From contig CALLKA010000029.1 in the NCBI GenBank assembly GCA_938008665.1, positions 1-13,778 on the forward strand: 13,778 nt of DNA, given 5' to 3'. The position numbers and the translations under genes are program-made. The notes beneath the pieces were generated by a model that did not search any database, was not told where the DNA came from, and saw only the letters and a list, made by a program, of their open reading frames with translations. Of the stretch, positions 1 to 7,354 are shown in pieces. The DNA comes from an uncultured Bacteroidota bacterium (lineage in GTDB: Bacteria > Bacteroidota > Bacteroidia > Chitinophagales > Chitinophagaceae). Within the stretch, counting starts at the first letter, position 1; each line of letters starts with the position of its first letter.

Positions 1-16
1 TGTGCTCTTCCGATCT
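1..16. other. Residual Illumina adapter sequence (artefact)
   Basis: The first 16 bases, TGTGCTCTTCCGATCT, are identical to the 3' end of the standard Illumina TruSeq read-2 adapter. They are not genomic. The reading frame of the flanking P-type ATPase gene should be considered only from base 17 onward. Confidence 0.96.
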
Positions 17-498
17 TTCTTTAACCAATCATTGCCCCCCAAATGGATGACTGGCGCATACCCTACAAAAGCCAATAATTGCACCAATTCTTTTAAAGTA
101 ATTAAACTTGGTTGATACACCACTTTAATTTCCTTTTTTTCAAAATGGGTTTGTGATTGAATAATCCCAGGATTTATTTTATGCAAATTTTCCAATAGCC
201 AAACACAACTAACACAATGTATTTGAGGTAAATAAAATACCACATGCGCCTGATCACCTTGCTTAAATTGAATTAATTGCTCCTGGATGGCTTCGTTGTC
301 TAAGTAATTATATTTGTCTGTAACAAAGTGCCCCTTTGCTGTCATCCCAGGCATGTCCGTTAAATCATAATACTGACACAATCCATTTTCATCCAATAAT
401 TGATAAACTAATTTGCATCCAGAACAACAAAATACTTTATCATTCCAAAGTATTGAATCATCACAATCAACCCCGCAATGGTAACAATGTTGTGGCAT
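17..498 (-). CDS. ccoI: Copper-translocating P-type ATPase, CcoI/FixI type, N-terminal fragment
   Basis: This is the first 160 codons of a gene cut off by the contig end. It begins at the ATG complementary to 496-498, and in-frame stops lie a short way upstream. The product starts MPQHCYHCG and carries a Cys-rich N-terminal metal-binding region: C5, C8 and C12, then FCCSGC with C24, C25 and C28. A heavy-metal-associated domain with an IHCVSC motif (C95, C98) is followed by VWLLENLHK. This two-part N-terminus is typical of P1B ATPases of the CcoI/FixI class, which move copper out of the cytoplasm for assembly of cbb3 cytochrome oxidase. The transmembrane and catalytic (DKTGT) parts lie beyond the window, so transport activity is inferred from the family. 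The cbb3 operon (ccoNOP) would be expected further left but is not visible. A generic copper-efflux CopA is less likely because of the Cys-rich leader. Confidence 0.85.
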
Positions 499-557
499 AT
501 AAGCAGCAAAGATGCCGCCTAACTTATTCTATTAAAATGAGCTGAATCATGAAAAAT

Positions 558-573
558 TATGATAAATATCATA
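558..573 (-). promoter_or_regulatory. Putative FNR/CRP-family operator upstream of ccoI
   Basis: TATGATAAATATCATA is a perfect inverted repeat with 7-bp arms and a 2-bp centre. Its core, TGAT-N4-ATCA, is that of the FNR/CRP-family consensus TTGAT-N4-ATCAA, with one mismatch in each outer position. Its centre lies 67 nt before the ccoI ATG. If it acted at -41.5, transcription would start near 524 and leave a leader of about 26 nt. A further half-site (ATCAT at 546-550) lies on the ccoI side. Oxygen-responsive FNR-type control of cbb3 assembly genes is common, which fits. The regulator itself is not in the window. Confidence 0.45.
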
Positions 574-586
574 CATCCAAAATTGC

Positions 587-2161
587 CTAATGAATCATCT
601 TTTGAAATTGTGGATCCATCCTATTGGTTGCTTCATAATAGCCTTGCTTATACCAACGCATTCTTGCCAATAAACTGGCCATTTGTGGTTGCATTCTATT
701 TTTGGCACTATTCAGCTTACTAACACTACTCGGCGAATATTGTTTTGCAAAATTGATGAATGCTTGCCAAGTGTTTTCATTATTATACTGCGTCAGTAAA
801 TCGGGAACATTTTTCAGTTGGGTGATTTTGGATAAATTGGAAAGATAAAAATCAAGTACAAACTCGTTGACTAAATTATTTTGTAATAAAAGGTTATTGG
901 GTGTATCCAGTAAAATATCATTACTAGCAACCCACTTGTCAGGATAGATACCACCCCCACCAAAAACTAAATTTCCCTTAGGTGTTTTAAATGAATCTCC
1001 TTTGAAATTAGAATCAGGTACACCAATCGCATCTTCATGCAATCTTTTAACATACGCATCCTCATATGCCGCCTTCCCTAAAACATAAGGTCGTTGGATA
1101 TTTCTGCCTAAGGGTGTGTAATATTTTGCAGTCGTTAAACGCAAAGCTCCCCCATTTGATAAATTAAATTGCTGTTGCACCAATCCCTTGCCAAATGACC
1201 TTGTTCCTACAATAGTCGCCCTATCCCAATCTTGCAAAGCTCCTGCCAATACTTCACTGGCCGACGCGGAGGACTCATTCATTAATATTGTAATTTTTCC
1301 TTGTTCAAAAAGTCCTTCTCTCTTACTATAATAATCTACCCTAGGTGAATGTACTCCTTCGGTATACACAATCAATTTATTGCCTGGTAATAATTCATCT
1401 GCAATGGCTACCGCTTCAGATAGTAAACCACCTCCATTATTACGCAAATCCAAAACCAATGACTTCATCCCTTTTTGAACCAAAGGATCCAAGGCTTGCA
1501 TAAAAGCTTCATAAGTACGATCTGTAAACTTATTTAATTTAATATACCCAACAGTATCGCTGATCATATAATATGCATCAATCGGCGAAATGGGAATATT
1601 CCCCCTTGTTAGTTGTAATTGTACTTGCTTACTTTTTCTCAACACCACTAATTTCAATGGACTATCTTCTGGCCCTTTTACTTTTTGCCTTACTTCATCT
1701 GCTTGTAAATTACCACCGGACAATTTTATCGAATCATTTGCTTTCAATAAGATATCGCCTAATTGAACGCCTCCTTTAAAGGCTGGGCCATCTTTTAAAA
1801 CATAGGTGACAAAAAAACTATCTCTAAATTGCTGAAATTCGATGCCAATTCCTTTTAAGTTGGCTGCCAATTGTTCATTCACATCAACCAAATCAGCAGG
1901 TGGAATATATACCGAATGCGGATCCAATTGGCTTAAATAATAATCAGCCAATTTAATACTTGCACTATCATTTTTTAAGGAATCAACATATCTGGATTGC
2001 ACAATTTGAATCATTTCCAAAATCGGATCCTGCTTTGCAGTGAATAAACCCCTAGTAGATAAATCTCCCTTCACAAACACCCCAATCACAATACCGACAA
2101 TAATCATTAGCGCATATGAAATGGGGGTAAACCAATTTGTATTATTCTGTTGCATGTGCAT
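587..2161 (-). CDS. ctpA: C-terminal processing (tail-specific) protease, peptidase family S41
   Basis: The 524-residue product is a periplasm-facing serine protease that trims or degrades envelope proteins from their C-termini. Residues about 11-31 form one hydrophobic helix (a signal anchor or uncleaved signal peptide). A PDZ domain follows at about 100-185, containing the VLKDGPAFKGGVQLGD substrate-binding stretch, then the S41 catalytic core. The Ser-Lys dyad is visible: S300 in NESSASASEV and K325 in SFGKG, 25 residues apart as in E. coli Tsp, with Q329 also conserved. Residues about 400-524 are a helical extension common in Bacteroidota S41 proteases. A second Met at residue 3 is an alternative start. 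The gene is divergent from the sugar-kinase-like gene and is followed on the same strand, 88 nt later, by ccoI. Its substrate cannot be told from sequence, and the symbol is used in the broad family sense. Confidence 0.93.
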   Translation of the reverse strand: MHMQQNNTNWFTPISYALMIIVGIVIGVFVKGDLSTRGLFTAKQDPILEMIQIVQSRYVDSLKNDSASIKLADYYLSQLDPHSVYIPPADLVDVNEQLAANLKGIGIEFQQFRDSFFVTYVLKDGPAFKGGVQLGDILLKANDSIKLSGGNLQADEVRQKVKGPEDSPLKLVVLRKSKQVQLQLTRGNIPISPIDAYYMISDTVGYIKLNKFTDRTYEAFMQALDPLVQKGMKSLVLDLRNNGGGLLSEAVAIADELLPGNKLIVYTEGVHSPRVDYYSKREGLFEQGKITILMNESSASASEVLAGALQDWDRATIVGTRSFGKGLVQQQFNLSNGGALRLTTAKYYTPLGRNIQRPYVLGKAAYEDAYVKRLHEDAIGVPDSNFKGDSFKTPKGNLVFGGGGIYPDKWVASNDILLDTPNNLLLQNNLVNEFVLDFYLSNLSKITQLKNVPDLLTQYNNENTWQAFINFAKQYSPSSVSKLNSAKNRMQPQMASLLARMRWYKQGYYEATNRMDPQFQKMIH

Positions 2162-2172
2162 TTAATTGACTA

Positions 2173-2180
2173 CAAAATTA
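2173..2180 (-). promoter_or_regulatory. Candidate Bacteroidota -7 element for the S41 protease gene
   Basis: The minus strand reads TAATTTTG here, an exact match to the Bacteroidota -7 consensus TAnnTTTG. It lies only 11 nt ahead of the first ATG, so the leader would be very short, or translation might use the Met at codon 3. I see no clear TTTG -33 partner at the usual spacing, so this is tentative. Confidence 0.3.
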
Positions 2181-2259
2181 CATTATTTAATGTTTAAAAT
2201 GGACTTAATACTGTTGCGTATCCACTAATTTGTGCTAATTTCACTGTTAACTGGCAGTT

Positions 2260-3108
2260 ATGAAAAATTATATAATAGCAGATAGTGGCGCAACAAAATG
2301 TCAATGGACGATTGTTCAAAACAATAAAAAACAATCCATTAGCACAATAGGCATTAGCCCCTACTTTTTATCCACGGATGAAATTGCTGCAATTTTAGTG
2401 AAAGCCTTTTCAAAAAAGATCAATGTTGAAAAAATAAATGCCATTTACTTTTATGGTACAGGATTAAGCAATCCAGACAATGTTAAAAGTTTAAAAAAAG
2501 CACTGAAATTAGTTTTCAAAAACGCAAGCCTTGATATTCAAACTGATTTAGTGGCCGCTGCGCGCGCCACTTGTCAAAAAAACAAAGGCATTGCTTGCAT
2601 TTTAGGAACTGGGTCAAATACAGGATATTATAACGGAAAAATTATTGCTAAAAACAGCCCTGGTCTTGGCTATGTTTTAGGAGATGAAGGCAGTGGCGCC
2701 TACCTGGGTAAAAAAGTATTACAATATTTTTTATACAAAACTTTTGACGAAGAATTAATGCTTTGTTTTGAAAAAAAGTACAATTTAAATCGTTCTGAAA
2801 TTTTAAATAATATTTACCAAGCGCCCTTACCCAATAAATACTTGGCTTCCTTTGCTATGTTCTTAAGCGAGCATCGCGGACACTATATGATTGAAAATAT
2901 TATTGAAGATGGGTTAAATGATTTTTTCTATACCCATTTAAATAAATTAAATGAGTCCTGGTTGTACCCTATTCATTTCACAGGCAGTGTGGCCTATGCT
3001 TTTAGAGATATTATAAAACAACTCGCACTGGTTTATGAAATGGAATTAGGTAAAATCACCAAATCGCCCATGGAAGGATTGATCGCTTTTCACAAAAACA
3101 ACAAATAG
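2260..3108 (+). CDS. BadF/BadG/BcrA/BcrD-family ATPase, likely N-acetylglucosamine kinase-like sugar kinase
   Basis: The 282-residue product has the ASKHA actin-like ATPase fold signatures. The phosphate-1 loop is ADSGATKCQW (residues 7-16). A likely catalytic base is D96 in IQTDLVAAARA. The phosphate-2 loop is LGTGSNTG (115-122), followed by the family-typical GLGYVLGDEGSGAYLGKKVL (135-154). An adenosine-loop motif, FTGSVAY, lies at 240-246. Such single-domain proteins in Bacteroidota are usually annotated as N-acetylglucosamine kinase or BadF/BadG ATPases. They probably phosphorylate an amino sugar in the cytoplasm, for example in cell-wall recycling, but the substrate is inferred. It is not a benzoyl-CoA reductase subunit, since the partner subunits and cluster cysteines are absent. 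It is divergent from the S41 protease (98-bp gap) and directly precedes an unknown gene that is probably co-transcribed. Confidence 0.82.
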   Translation: MKNYIIADSGATKCQWTIVQNNKKQSISTIGISPYFLSTDEIAAILVKAFSKKINVEKINAIYFYGTGLSNPDNVKSLKKALKLVFKNASLDIQTDLVAAARATCQKNKGIACILGTGSNTGYYNGKIIAKNSPGLGYVLGDEGSGAYLGKKVLQYFLYKTFDEELMLCFEKKYNLNRSEILNNIYQAPLPNKYLASFAMFLSEHRGHYMIENIIEDGLNDFFYTHLNKLNESWLYPIHFTGSVAYAFRDIIKQLALVYEMELGKITKSPMEGLIAFHKNNK

Positions 3109-3117
3109 TTGTAGTAC

Positions 3118-3681
3118 ATGCACGAAATTGAGCCCTATTTTCAATGGCGACATTTATATATAGCCGACGAAGATCCCAGATCTATATTTTTTGGTCAAAC
3201 TTATAGCGAGTTTGAATTTTCACAAACAGTTTACAATTATTATATCCATCCGCAATGGGATACATTCGGAAGTAAAAATTTATATTTAAAAATCCTCTTT
3301 GTTGCCTATGAGTCCAACTTTGCCATTATTGAACTCATAGGTGAATGGAATGATGCAATTGAAAATGATATCATGCTTTTAAAGCGAGAAGTGTTGGATT
3401 CATTAATGTCCTATGGCATTAATAAATTTATTTTGATAGGAGAATACGTGTACAATTTTCACAATGGGGACCGTGATTATTACGAGGAATGGTATGAAGA
3501 ATTAGCGGACAACGAAGGCTGGGCGGTTATGGTCAACTTACACCCTGCTGCACAATATGATTTTTTACAAAAAAAATTAAATAGGTATATTGAATTGATG
3601 GAAATTACTGCTTGGAGAACTTATAAACCTGATGACTTTTTTCAACTCATTGACGACAAAATTAGCAATCGACTCAGATAG
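3118..3681 (+). CDS. Conserved-looking protein of unknown function, 187 residues
   Basis: I do not recognise a named domain. The protein is soluble, with no signal peptide or membrane segment. It is strikingly rich in Tyr, Trp, Phe and acidic residues, for example WRHLYIADEDP near the start and YYEEWYEELADNEGW at about 122-136. The middle (about 56-115) reads as two hydrophobic strands (LKILFVAYE, FAIIELIGEW), an amphipathic helix, then another strand (KFILIGEYVYNF). This suggests a compact alpha/beta fold, loosely reminiscent of STAS-like domains, but that is a guess. It starts 9 nt after the BadF-family kinase stop, so the two are very probably in one operon. It is convergent with the TPR gene. 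The uninterrupted frame and tight spacing support a real gene. Confidence 0.8.
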   Translation: MHEIEPYFQWRHLYIADEDPRSIFFGQTYSEFEFSQTVYNYYIHPQWDTFGSKNLYLKILFVAYESNFAIIELIGEWNDAIENDIMLLKREVLDSLMSYGINKFILIGEYVYNFHNGDRDYYEEWYEELADNEGWAVMVNLHPAAQYDFLQKKLNRYIELMEITAWRTYKPDDFFQLIDDKISNRLR

Positions 3682-3709
3682 TGCAATTAAAATTGCATCT
3701 GTCTATTTT
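3682..3709 (+). terminator. Possible weak terminator after the unknown gene
   Basis: TGCAATTAAAATTGCA (3682-3697) begins on the base after the stop codon and can fold as a 6-bp stem with a 4-nt loop. It is followed by a T-rich but interrupted tail (TCTGTCTATTTT). It sits between convergent genes, where a terminator is expected, but the A/T stem and broken T-tract make it weak. Confidence 0.3.
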
Positions 3710-3711
3710 AC

Positions 3712-3735
3712 AAAAACTGGGACATCCCCTTGTCC
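3712..3735 (-). terminator. Possible weak terminator for the small TPR gene
   Basis: On the minus strand, GGACA-AGGGGA-TGTCC (3735 to 3720) forms a 5-bp stem with a 6-nt loop, and CAGTTTTT follows shortly after. It lies just past the TPR gene stop at 3743. The stem is short, so this is only a candidate. Confidence 0.35.
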
Positions 3736-3742
3736 GCATTAT

Positions 3743-4054
3743 TTAATAAACCAAGTCCTCATAAGCGCCCTGTAACTCTCGATAAGCATGGTCATCCTTT
3801 GCCAACTTAGCGGCTGCCATCCCTTTTTCATACCAAACAATCGCCTCATTTTTATCCGCTAATTTTTCCAAACATTTGGCCAAATGGTAATAGGAACCTA
3901 CATAATCCGGCGACTCGGTGAGTATGGCGATAAACAAATCCCTCGCTTTAAGTTCCTCCCCAATTTTAAGGTATTCAAGGGCCAAAGCATGCCTTAAGAA
4001 ATTATCCTTGGGTTGTTGATTCAAAAATTCAATAATTTTTTCAATACGATTCAT
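3743..4054 (-). CDS. Small tetratricopeptide-repeat (TPR) protein
   Basis: The product is a 103-residue helical protein with about two and a half TPR-like units and no signal peptide. One unit runs at about 18-51 (FLRHALALEYLKIGEELKAR, then LFIAIL and SPDY). A clear canonical unit lies at about 52-85 (VGSYYHLAKCLEKLADKNEA, then IVWYEKG), and a partial C-terminal helix follows. TPRs mediate protein-protein contacts, and nothing in the sequence names the partner. The protein is cytoplasmic by prediction. It stands alone, divergent from etfB (86-bp gap) and convergent with the unknown gene at 3118-3681. Confidence 0.82.
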   Translation of the reverse strand: MNRIEKIIEFLNQQPKDNFLRHALALEYLKIGEELKARDLFIAILTESPDYVGSYYHLAKCLEKLADKNEAIVWYEKGMAAAKLAKDDHAYRELQGAYEDLVY

Positions 4055-4094
4055 CCGAACTCATTTTAGTGCATAGTAGGTAAAAAAACTGTCT

Positions 4095-4102
4095 TATATT
4101 TG
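4095..4102 (+). promoter_or_regulatory. Candidate Bacteroidota promoter (-7 element) for the etfBA run
   Basis: TATATTTG is a perfect match to the Bacteroidota -7 consensus TAnnTTTG. It ends 38 nt before the etfB ATG, which gives a plausible leader of about 30 nt. No clean TTTG at the -33 spacing is visible. It is the best-placed promoter candidate for the run etfB-etfA-bfn-ispE. Confidence 0.5.
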
Positions 4103-4140
4103 CATTAGTTGCATAAACAACCAAAATCAAATTTTATACA

Positions 4141-4884
4141 ATGAACATTTTAGTTTGTATCAGTAAAACACCCGACACCACTGCTAAAATTGCGTTCACC
4201 GAAGGTAATACAAAGTTCGATGAAAACGGTGTTCAGTGGATCATTAACCCCTATGACGAGTGGTACTCCTTAGTAAGAGCCATTGAAATAAAAGAAAAGG
4301 ATCCTACCACCAATATTCATTTGATTACTGTTGGAGGACCCGAGGCAGAACCAATTATTAGAAAAGCTTTAGCATTAGGCGGTGACGAAGCCATCCGTGT
4401 CAATAGCAATAGTAATGACTCCTATGTGATCGCACAACAAATTGCAGCGATCGCAAAACAAGGATCTTATGATTTAATCATGACCGGAAAAGAAACCATT
4501 GATTATAATAGTGCTTGTATAGGATCCATGCTTTCTGCAATATTAGATCTCCCCTACGTATCACTAGCCAATCATTTAGAAGTGAATGGCAATACTGCTA
4601 CTATTCAACGTGAAATTGAAGGTGGAGAAGAAACCAATGAAGTAATACTTCCTATGATTATAAGTTGTCAAAAAGGAATGGCTGAACAAAGAATCCCCAA
4701 TATGCGTGGTATTATGGCGGCAAGAACAAAGCCATTAAAAGTGGTTGAACCTATAGCAACAAATGCGCATACCAGCATCAAGGAATTTAGTTTGCCTCCA
4801 GCAAAAACGGGTGTTAAATTAATTGCGCCTGATCAAATGGACGAATTAGTTAAGTTATTAAAAGAGGAAGCAAAAGTTATTTAA
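4141..4884 (+). CDS. etfB: Electron transfer flavoprotein, beta subunit
   Basis: The 247-residue product is the small (beta) subunit of the cytoplasmic heterodimer EtfAB. The dimer accepts electrons from acyl-CoA and other flavin dehydrogenases and passes them towards the quinone pool. Family features are the N-terminal MNILVCISKTPDT, INPYDEWYSLVRAIEIKE (35-52), the TGKETIDYN segment (115-123) of the nucleotide (AMP)-binding region, and the subunit signature around IPNMRGIMAARTKPL (185-199). The length is normal for the family. The start codon follows directly on the promoter candidate and matches the family N-terminus. etfA follows after 60 bp on the same strand. A bifurcating or nitrogen-fixation FixA role has no support here, because fixC and fixX are absent. 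Confidence 0.95.
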   Translation: MNILVCISKTPDTTAKIAFTEGNTKFDENGVQWIINPYDEWYSLVRAIEIKEKDPTTNIHLITVGGPEAEPIIRKALALGGDEAIRVNSNSNDSYVIAQQIAAIAKQGSYDLIMTGKETIDYNSACIGSMLSAILDLPYVSLANHLEVNGNTATIQREIEGGEETNEVILPMIISCQKGMAEQRIPNMRGIMAARTKPLKVVEPIATNAHTSIKEFSLPPAKTGVKLIAPDQMDELVKLLKEEAKVI

Positions 4885-4944
4885 GAATATCATTTACAAT
4901 TATTCATTTTCCGATTTGCAAAAAAGCGTTTAAAATAAAAAATT

Positions 4945-5907
4945 ATGGTACTAATTTATATAGATCATTCAGAAAAAGAAATAAAAAAGTCATCGCATGA
5001 AGCCATTTTCTATGGTGCTGCCATTGCAAAGCAATTAGGTTGTAGTGCGGAAGCATTAATTTTAGGAACTGTCAATGATGATTTAACTGCGTTAGGTAAA
5101 TTGGGTGCAAGCAAAGTACACCAATTGAACAATGAAAGTTTAAATAGTTTTGACGCTAAAGTTCATGCAAGTTTAATTGCAACAGCTGCTTCAAATTTAA
5201 ATGCAGAGGTAATTGTATTTGCACATAATATTAATGGGAAAGCAATTGCACCTGCAGTGGCAGTTAAATTAGATGCAGGAATTGTAACGGGTGCATGTAG
5301 TTTACCAAATTTGCAAAATGGTTTTGAAGTTACAAAAACAGTGTTTTCTGGAAAGGCATTTGCTAATATAAAAATTGAGACACCAAAAAAAGTAATCGCA
5401 ATTAATCAAAATAGTTTTGGCATTCAAAATTATGAATCAAGTGCTACCATCGTGGAGCTGAATATCCCTATTCCCGCTGCTTCCGTTAAAGTAACCCATG
5501 TCAATAAAATAAATGGAGAAATTCCATTAACCGAAGCGAATTTAGTGGTGAGTGGTGGTCGCGGATTAAAGGGACCAGAAAACTGGGGTATTTTATTAGA
5601 TTTGGCAAAAGCATTAGGTGCAGCAACTGCTTGTAGCAGACCTGTTTCAGATACTGACTGGAGACCACATCATGAGCATGTGGGTCAAACGGGTATTCAA
5701 ATAGCCCCTAACTTATATATTGCGATTGGAATTTCGGGCGCCATTCAGCATTTAGCAGGCGTTAACCGAAGCAAAACAATTGTGGTTATTAATAAGGACC
5801 CCGAAGCTCCCTTTTTTAAAGCAGCAGATTATGGTGTTGTAGGAGATGCATTTGAAGTTGTGCCGGCATTCACGGCTGCAATTTTAAAAATGAAGCACAA
5901 CGAATAA
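4945..5907 (+). CDS. etfA: Electron transfer flavoprotein, alpha subunit
   Basis: The 320-residue alpha subunit carries the FAD of the EtfAB heterodimer. The N-terminal domain (about 1-185) is the variable interface half. The C-terminal FAD domain (about 197-320) is intact: SGGRGLKGPENW (203-214), CSRPVSDTDW (230-239), the flavin-contacting VGQTG (246-250), GISGAIQHLAGV (262-273) and NKDPEAPFFKAADYGVVGD (283-301). Length and motif order are standard. It lies 60 bp after etfB and 34 bp before the bifunctional-nuclease-family gene. An ETF:quinone oxidoreductase, the expected electron acceptor, is not in this window. Confidence 0.96.
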   Translation: MVLIYIDHSEKEIKKSSHEAIFYGAAIAKQLGCSAEALILGTVNDDLTALGKLGASKVHQLNNESLNSFDAKVHASLIATAASNLNAEVIVFAHNINGKAIAPAVAVKLDAGIVTGACSLPNLQNGFEVTKTVFSGKAFANIKIETPKKVIAINQNSFGIQNYESSATIVELNIPIPAASVKVTHVNKINGEIPLTEANLVVSGGRGLKGPENWGILLDLAKALGAATACSRPVSDTDWRPHHEHVGQTGIQIAPNLYIAIGISGAIQHLAGVNRSKTIVVINKDPEAPFFKAADYGVVGDAFEVVPAFTAAILKMKHNE

Positions 5908-5941
5908 CATAATTATTTAACTTTAGGGGGTAATTTGAAAT

Positions 5942-6532
5942 ATGCATAAAATTGAACTAGAAATTGTTGCCTTGTCTCATAGCATTACCCAGTCAAACTC
6001 ATATGCAGTTGTATTGGGTGAGGTAAATGGCTTACGCCGTTTGCCCATTGTTATTGGTGGATTTGAAGCGCAAGCCATTGCTGTTGCATTGGAAAATATG
6101 CATCCGTCAAGACCATTGACGCATGATTTGATGAAAAATTTCATGACCGCATTTGGTGTTCAATTACAAGAAGTGTACATCTGCGATTTACAAGAAGGAA
6201 TTTTTTATTCAAAGCTAGTTTGCTTCACCGCCAATGATACCATTGAAATTGATAGCAGAACCAGTGATGCTATTGCCTTAGCCGTTCGATTTGGTTGCCC
6301 AATTTATGTGTATTCAAATATTTTAGAACAAGCAGGATTAACCAGTGAAAATGCAGACAAACCCATTCATGCAAACCCAGTAAATGAACCTGCAAAAATA
6401 AACGACCTTAGTTTGTTATCCTTAGTTGAATTGAATAATTTATTAAAAGAAGTTTTAGAACAGGAAGACTATATTCGCGCAATAGATATCAGAGATGAGA
6501 TCAATAAAAGAAGTGCGCAAAAGAAATCATAA
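5942..6532 (+). CDS. Bifunctional nuclease-family (DUF151/BFN) protein with C-terminal UVR motif
   Basis: The 196-residue product has two parts. Residues about 1-135 form the DUF151/BFN domain, with hallmark stretches LPIVIGGFEAQAIAVALE (34-51), RPLTHDL (57-63), and SRTSDAIALAVRFGCPIYV (105-123). Residues about 155-190 form a UvrB/UvrC-type (UVR) helix pair (LVELNNLLKEVLEQEDY, then IRAIDIRDEINKR). BFN proteins were named for DNase/RNase activity in plants, but the bacterial role is poorly established, so nuclease function here is by family only. An AGGGGG run at 5925-5930 may help ribosome binding, though it sits 11 nt from the ATG, and TAACTTTA (5918-5925) resembles a -7 element. The gene sits between etfA and ispE, 3 nt before the latter. 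Confidence 0.9.
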   Translation: MHKIELEIVALSHSITQSNSYAVVLGEVNGLRRLPIVIGGFEAQAIAVALENMHPSRPLTHDLMKNFMTAFGVQLQEVYICDLQEGIFYSKLVCFTANDTIEIDSRTSDAIALAVRFGCPIYVYSNILEQAGLTSENADKPIHANPVNEPAKINDLSLLSLVELNNLLKEVLEQEDYIRAIDIRDEINKRSAQKKS

Positions 6533-6535
6533 ATA

Positions 6536-7354
6536 ATGATTCAATATCCCCATTGCAAAATTAATTTAGGCTTATCCATTGTCGCTAAAAGAGCCGATGG
6601 CTTTCATGATTTAGAAACAGTTTTTTATCCAGTTGCTTTAAAAGATATGCTTGAAATAACGCCTGCAAAAAATAATCAAGCAACCACATTTTCAAATTCA
6701 GGATTAGCAATTCCTGGCGATACCAGCAACAACTTATGCCTAAAAGCATACCATTTACTAAAAACCGATTTCCCCTCACTTCCTGACATACAAATGCATT
6801 TGCATAAAATAATTCCCATGGGCGCAGGATTAGGCGGCGGATCAAGTGATGGCAGTTCGGCATTAAAAATTTTAAATGCTTTATTTGAAATTGGGCTTAG
6901 CCAGGAACAACTTATTATTTATGCAGAAAAATTAGGAAGTGATTGCCCCTATTTTTTATTTGATACCCCATGTCATGCCACTGGAAAGGGGGAACTACTC
7001 TCTCCTATTGAATGCAACTTATCTAATTACACCATTGTACTTTTACATCCAGGAATTCATATCGCAACCCCTTGGGCTTTTCAACAAATTACACCCTGTA
7101 AAAAGGATAAATTAATTGCCGAAATCATTCAACAACCCATCTCCACTTGGAAGCAGGAATTGATTAATGATTTCGAAGCCCCCGTTATGGATGCGCACCC
7201 CATTATTGGTGCATTAAAAAAAGACCTTTACCATCAGGGGGCTATTTACGCAAGCATGTCAGGATCTGGCAGTTCGCTTTTTGGCATATATGAAAAAAAT
7301 AAGAAGTATCAAACATCCGACCTCACCAATAACATAAGGATCGATACGATATAA
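6536..7354 (+). CDS. ispE: 4-diphosphocytidyl-2-C-methyl-D-erythritol kinase
   Basis: This 272-residue GHMP-superfamily kinase phosphorylates CDP-methylerythritol at the 2-hydroxyl using ATP, the fourth step of the MEP route to isoprenoid precursors. The N-terminal CKINLGLSIVAKRADGFHDL (7-26) contains the conserved Lys K8. The ATP-binding glycine loop is PMGAGLGGGSSDGSSA (94-109). The catalytic Asp is D136 in LGSDCPYFLF, matching the LGADVP motif of E. coli IspE. SMSGSGSSLFG near the C-terminus is the third GHMP motif. The length is normal. The ATG is 3 nt after the stop of the BFN-family gene, so the two are translationally close and surely co-transcribed. A 218-bp gap to gltB suggests the operon ends here, although I see no classic intrinsic terminator with a T-tract. 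Confidence 0.95.
   Translation: MIQYPHCKINLGLSIVAKRADGFHDLETVFYPVALKDMLEITPAKNNQATTFSNSGLAIPGDTSNNLCLKAYHLLKTDFPSLPDIQMHLHKIIPMGAGLGGGSSDGSSALKILNALFEIGLSQEQLIIYAEKLGSDCPYFLFDTPCHATGKGELLSPIECNLSNYTIVLLHPGIHIATPWAFQQITPCKKDKLIAEIIQQPISTWKQELINDFEAPVMDAHPIIGALKKDLYHQGAIYASMSGSGSSLFGIYEKNKKYQTSDLTNNIRIDTI

Noticed and set aside
336..545. Plus-strand open frame of 69 codons near the left end
   Set aside because: It lies antisense to the ccoI N-terminus, whose Cys motifs (CYHCG, CCSGC, IHCVSC) clearly mark the coding strand. The antisense product has no recognisable features.
558..573. Inverted repeat considered as a terminator for the S41 protease gene
   Set aside because: The 2-nt centre would not form a stable hairpin loop, the arms are almost all A/T, and there is no adjacent T-tract on the minus strand. 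An operator is the better reading.
1573..1779. Plus-strand hydrophobic open frame of 68 codons inside the S41 protease gene
   Set aside because: It looks like a small membrane protein, but it is exactly antisense to the PDZ-to-core region of the intact protease. Hydrophobicity is expected from reverse-complemented Lys/Glu/Asn codons.
2260..3108. Considered as a benzoyl-CoA or 2-hydroxyacyl-CoA dehydratase activase subunit
   Set aside because: The BadF/BcrA domain also occurs in N-acetylglucosamine kinases. No cluster-binding cysteine pattern or partner dehydratase/reductase subunit is present.
4141..5907. Considered whether the ETF genes form a fixABCX-type bifurcating system
   Set aside because: The downstream genes are a BFN-family protein and ispE. 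There is no fixC or fixX, and both subunits have ordinary ETF motifs and lengths.
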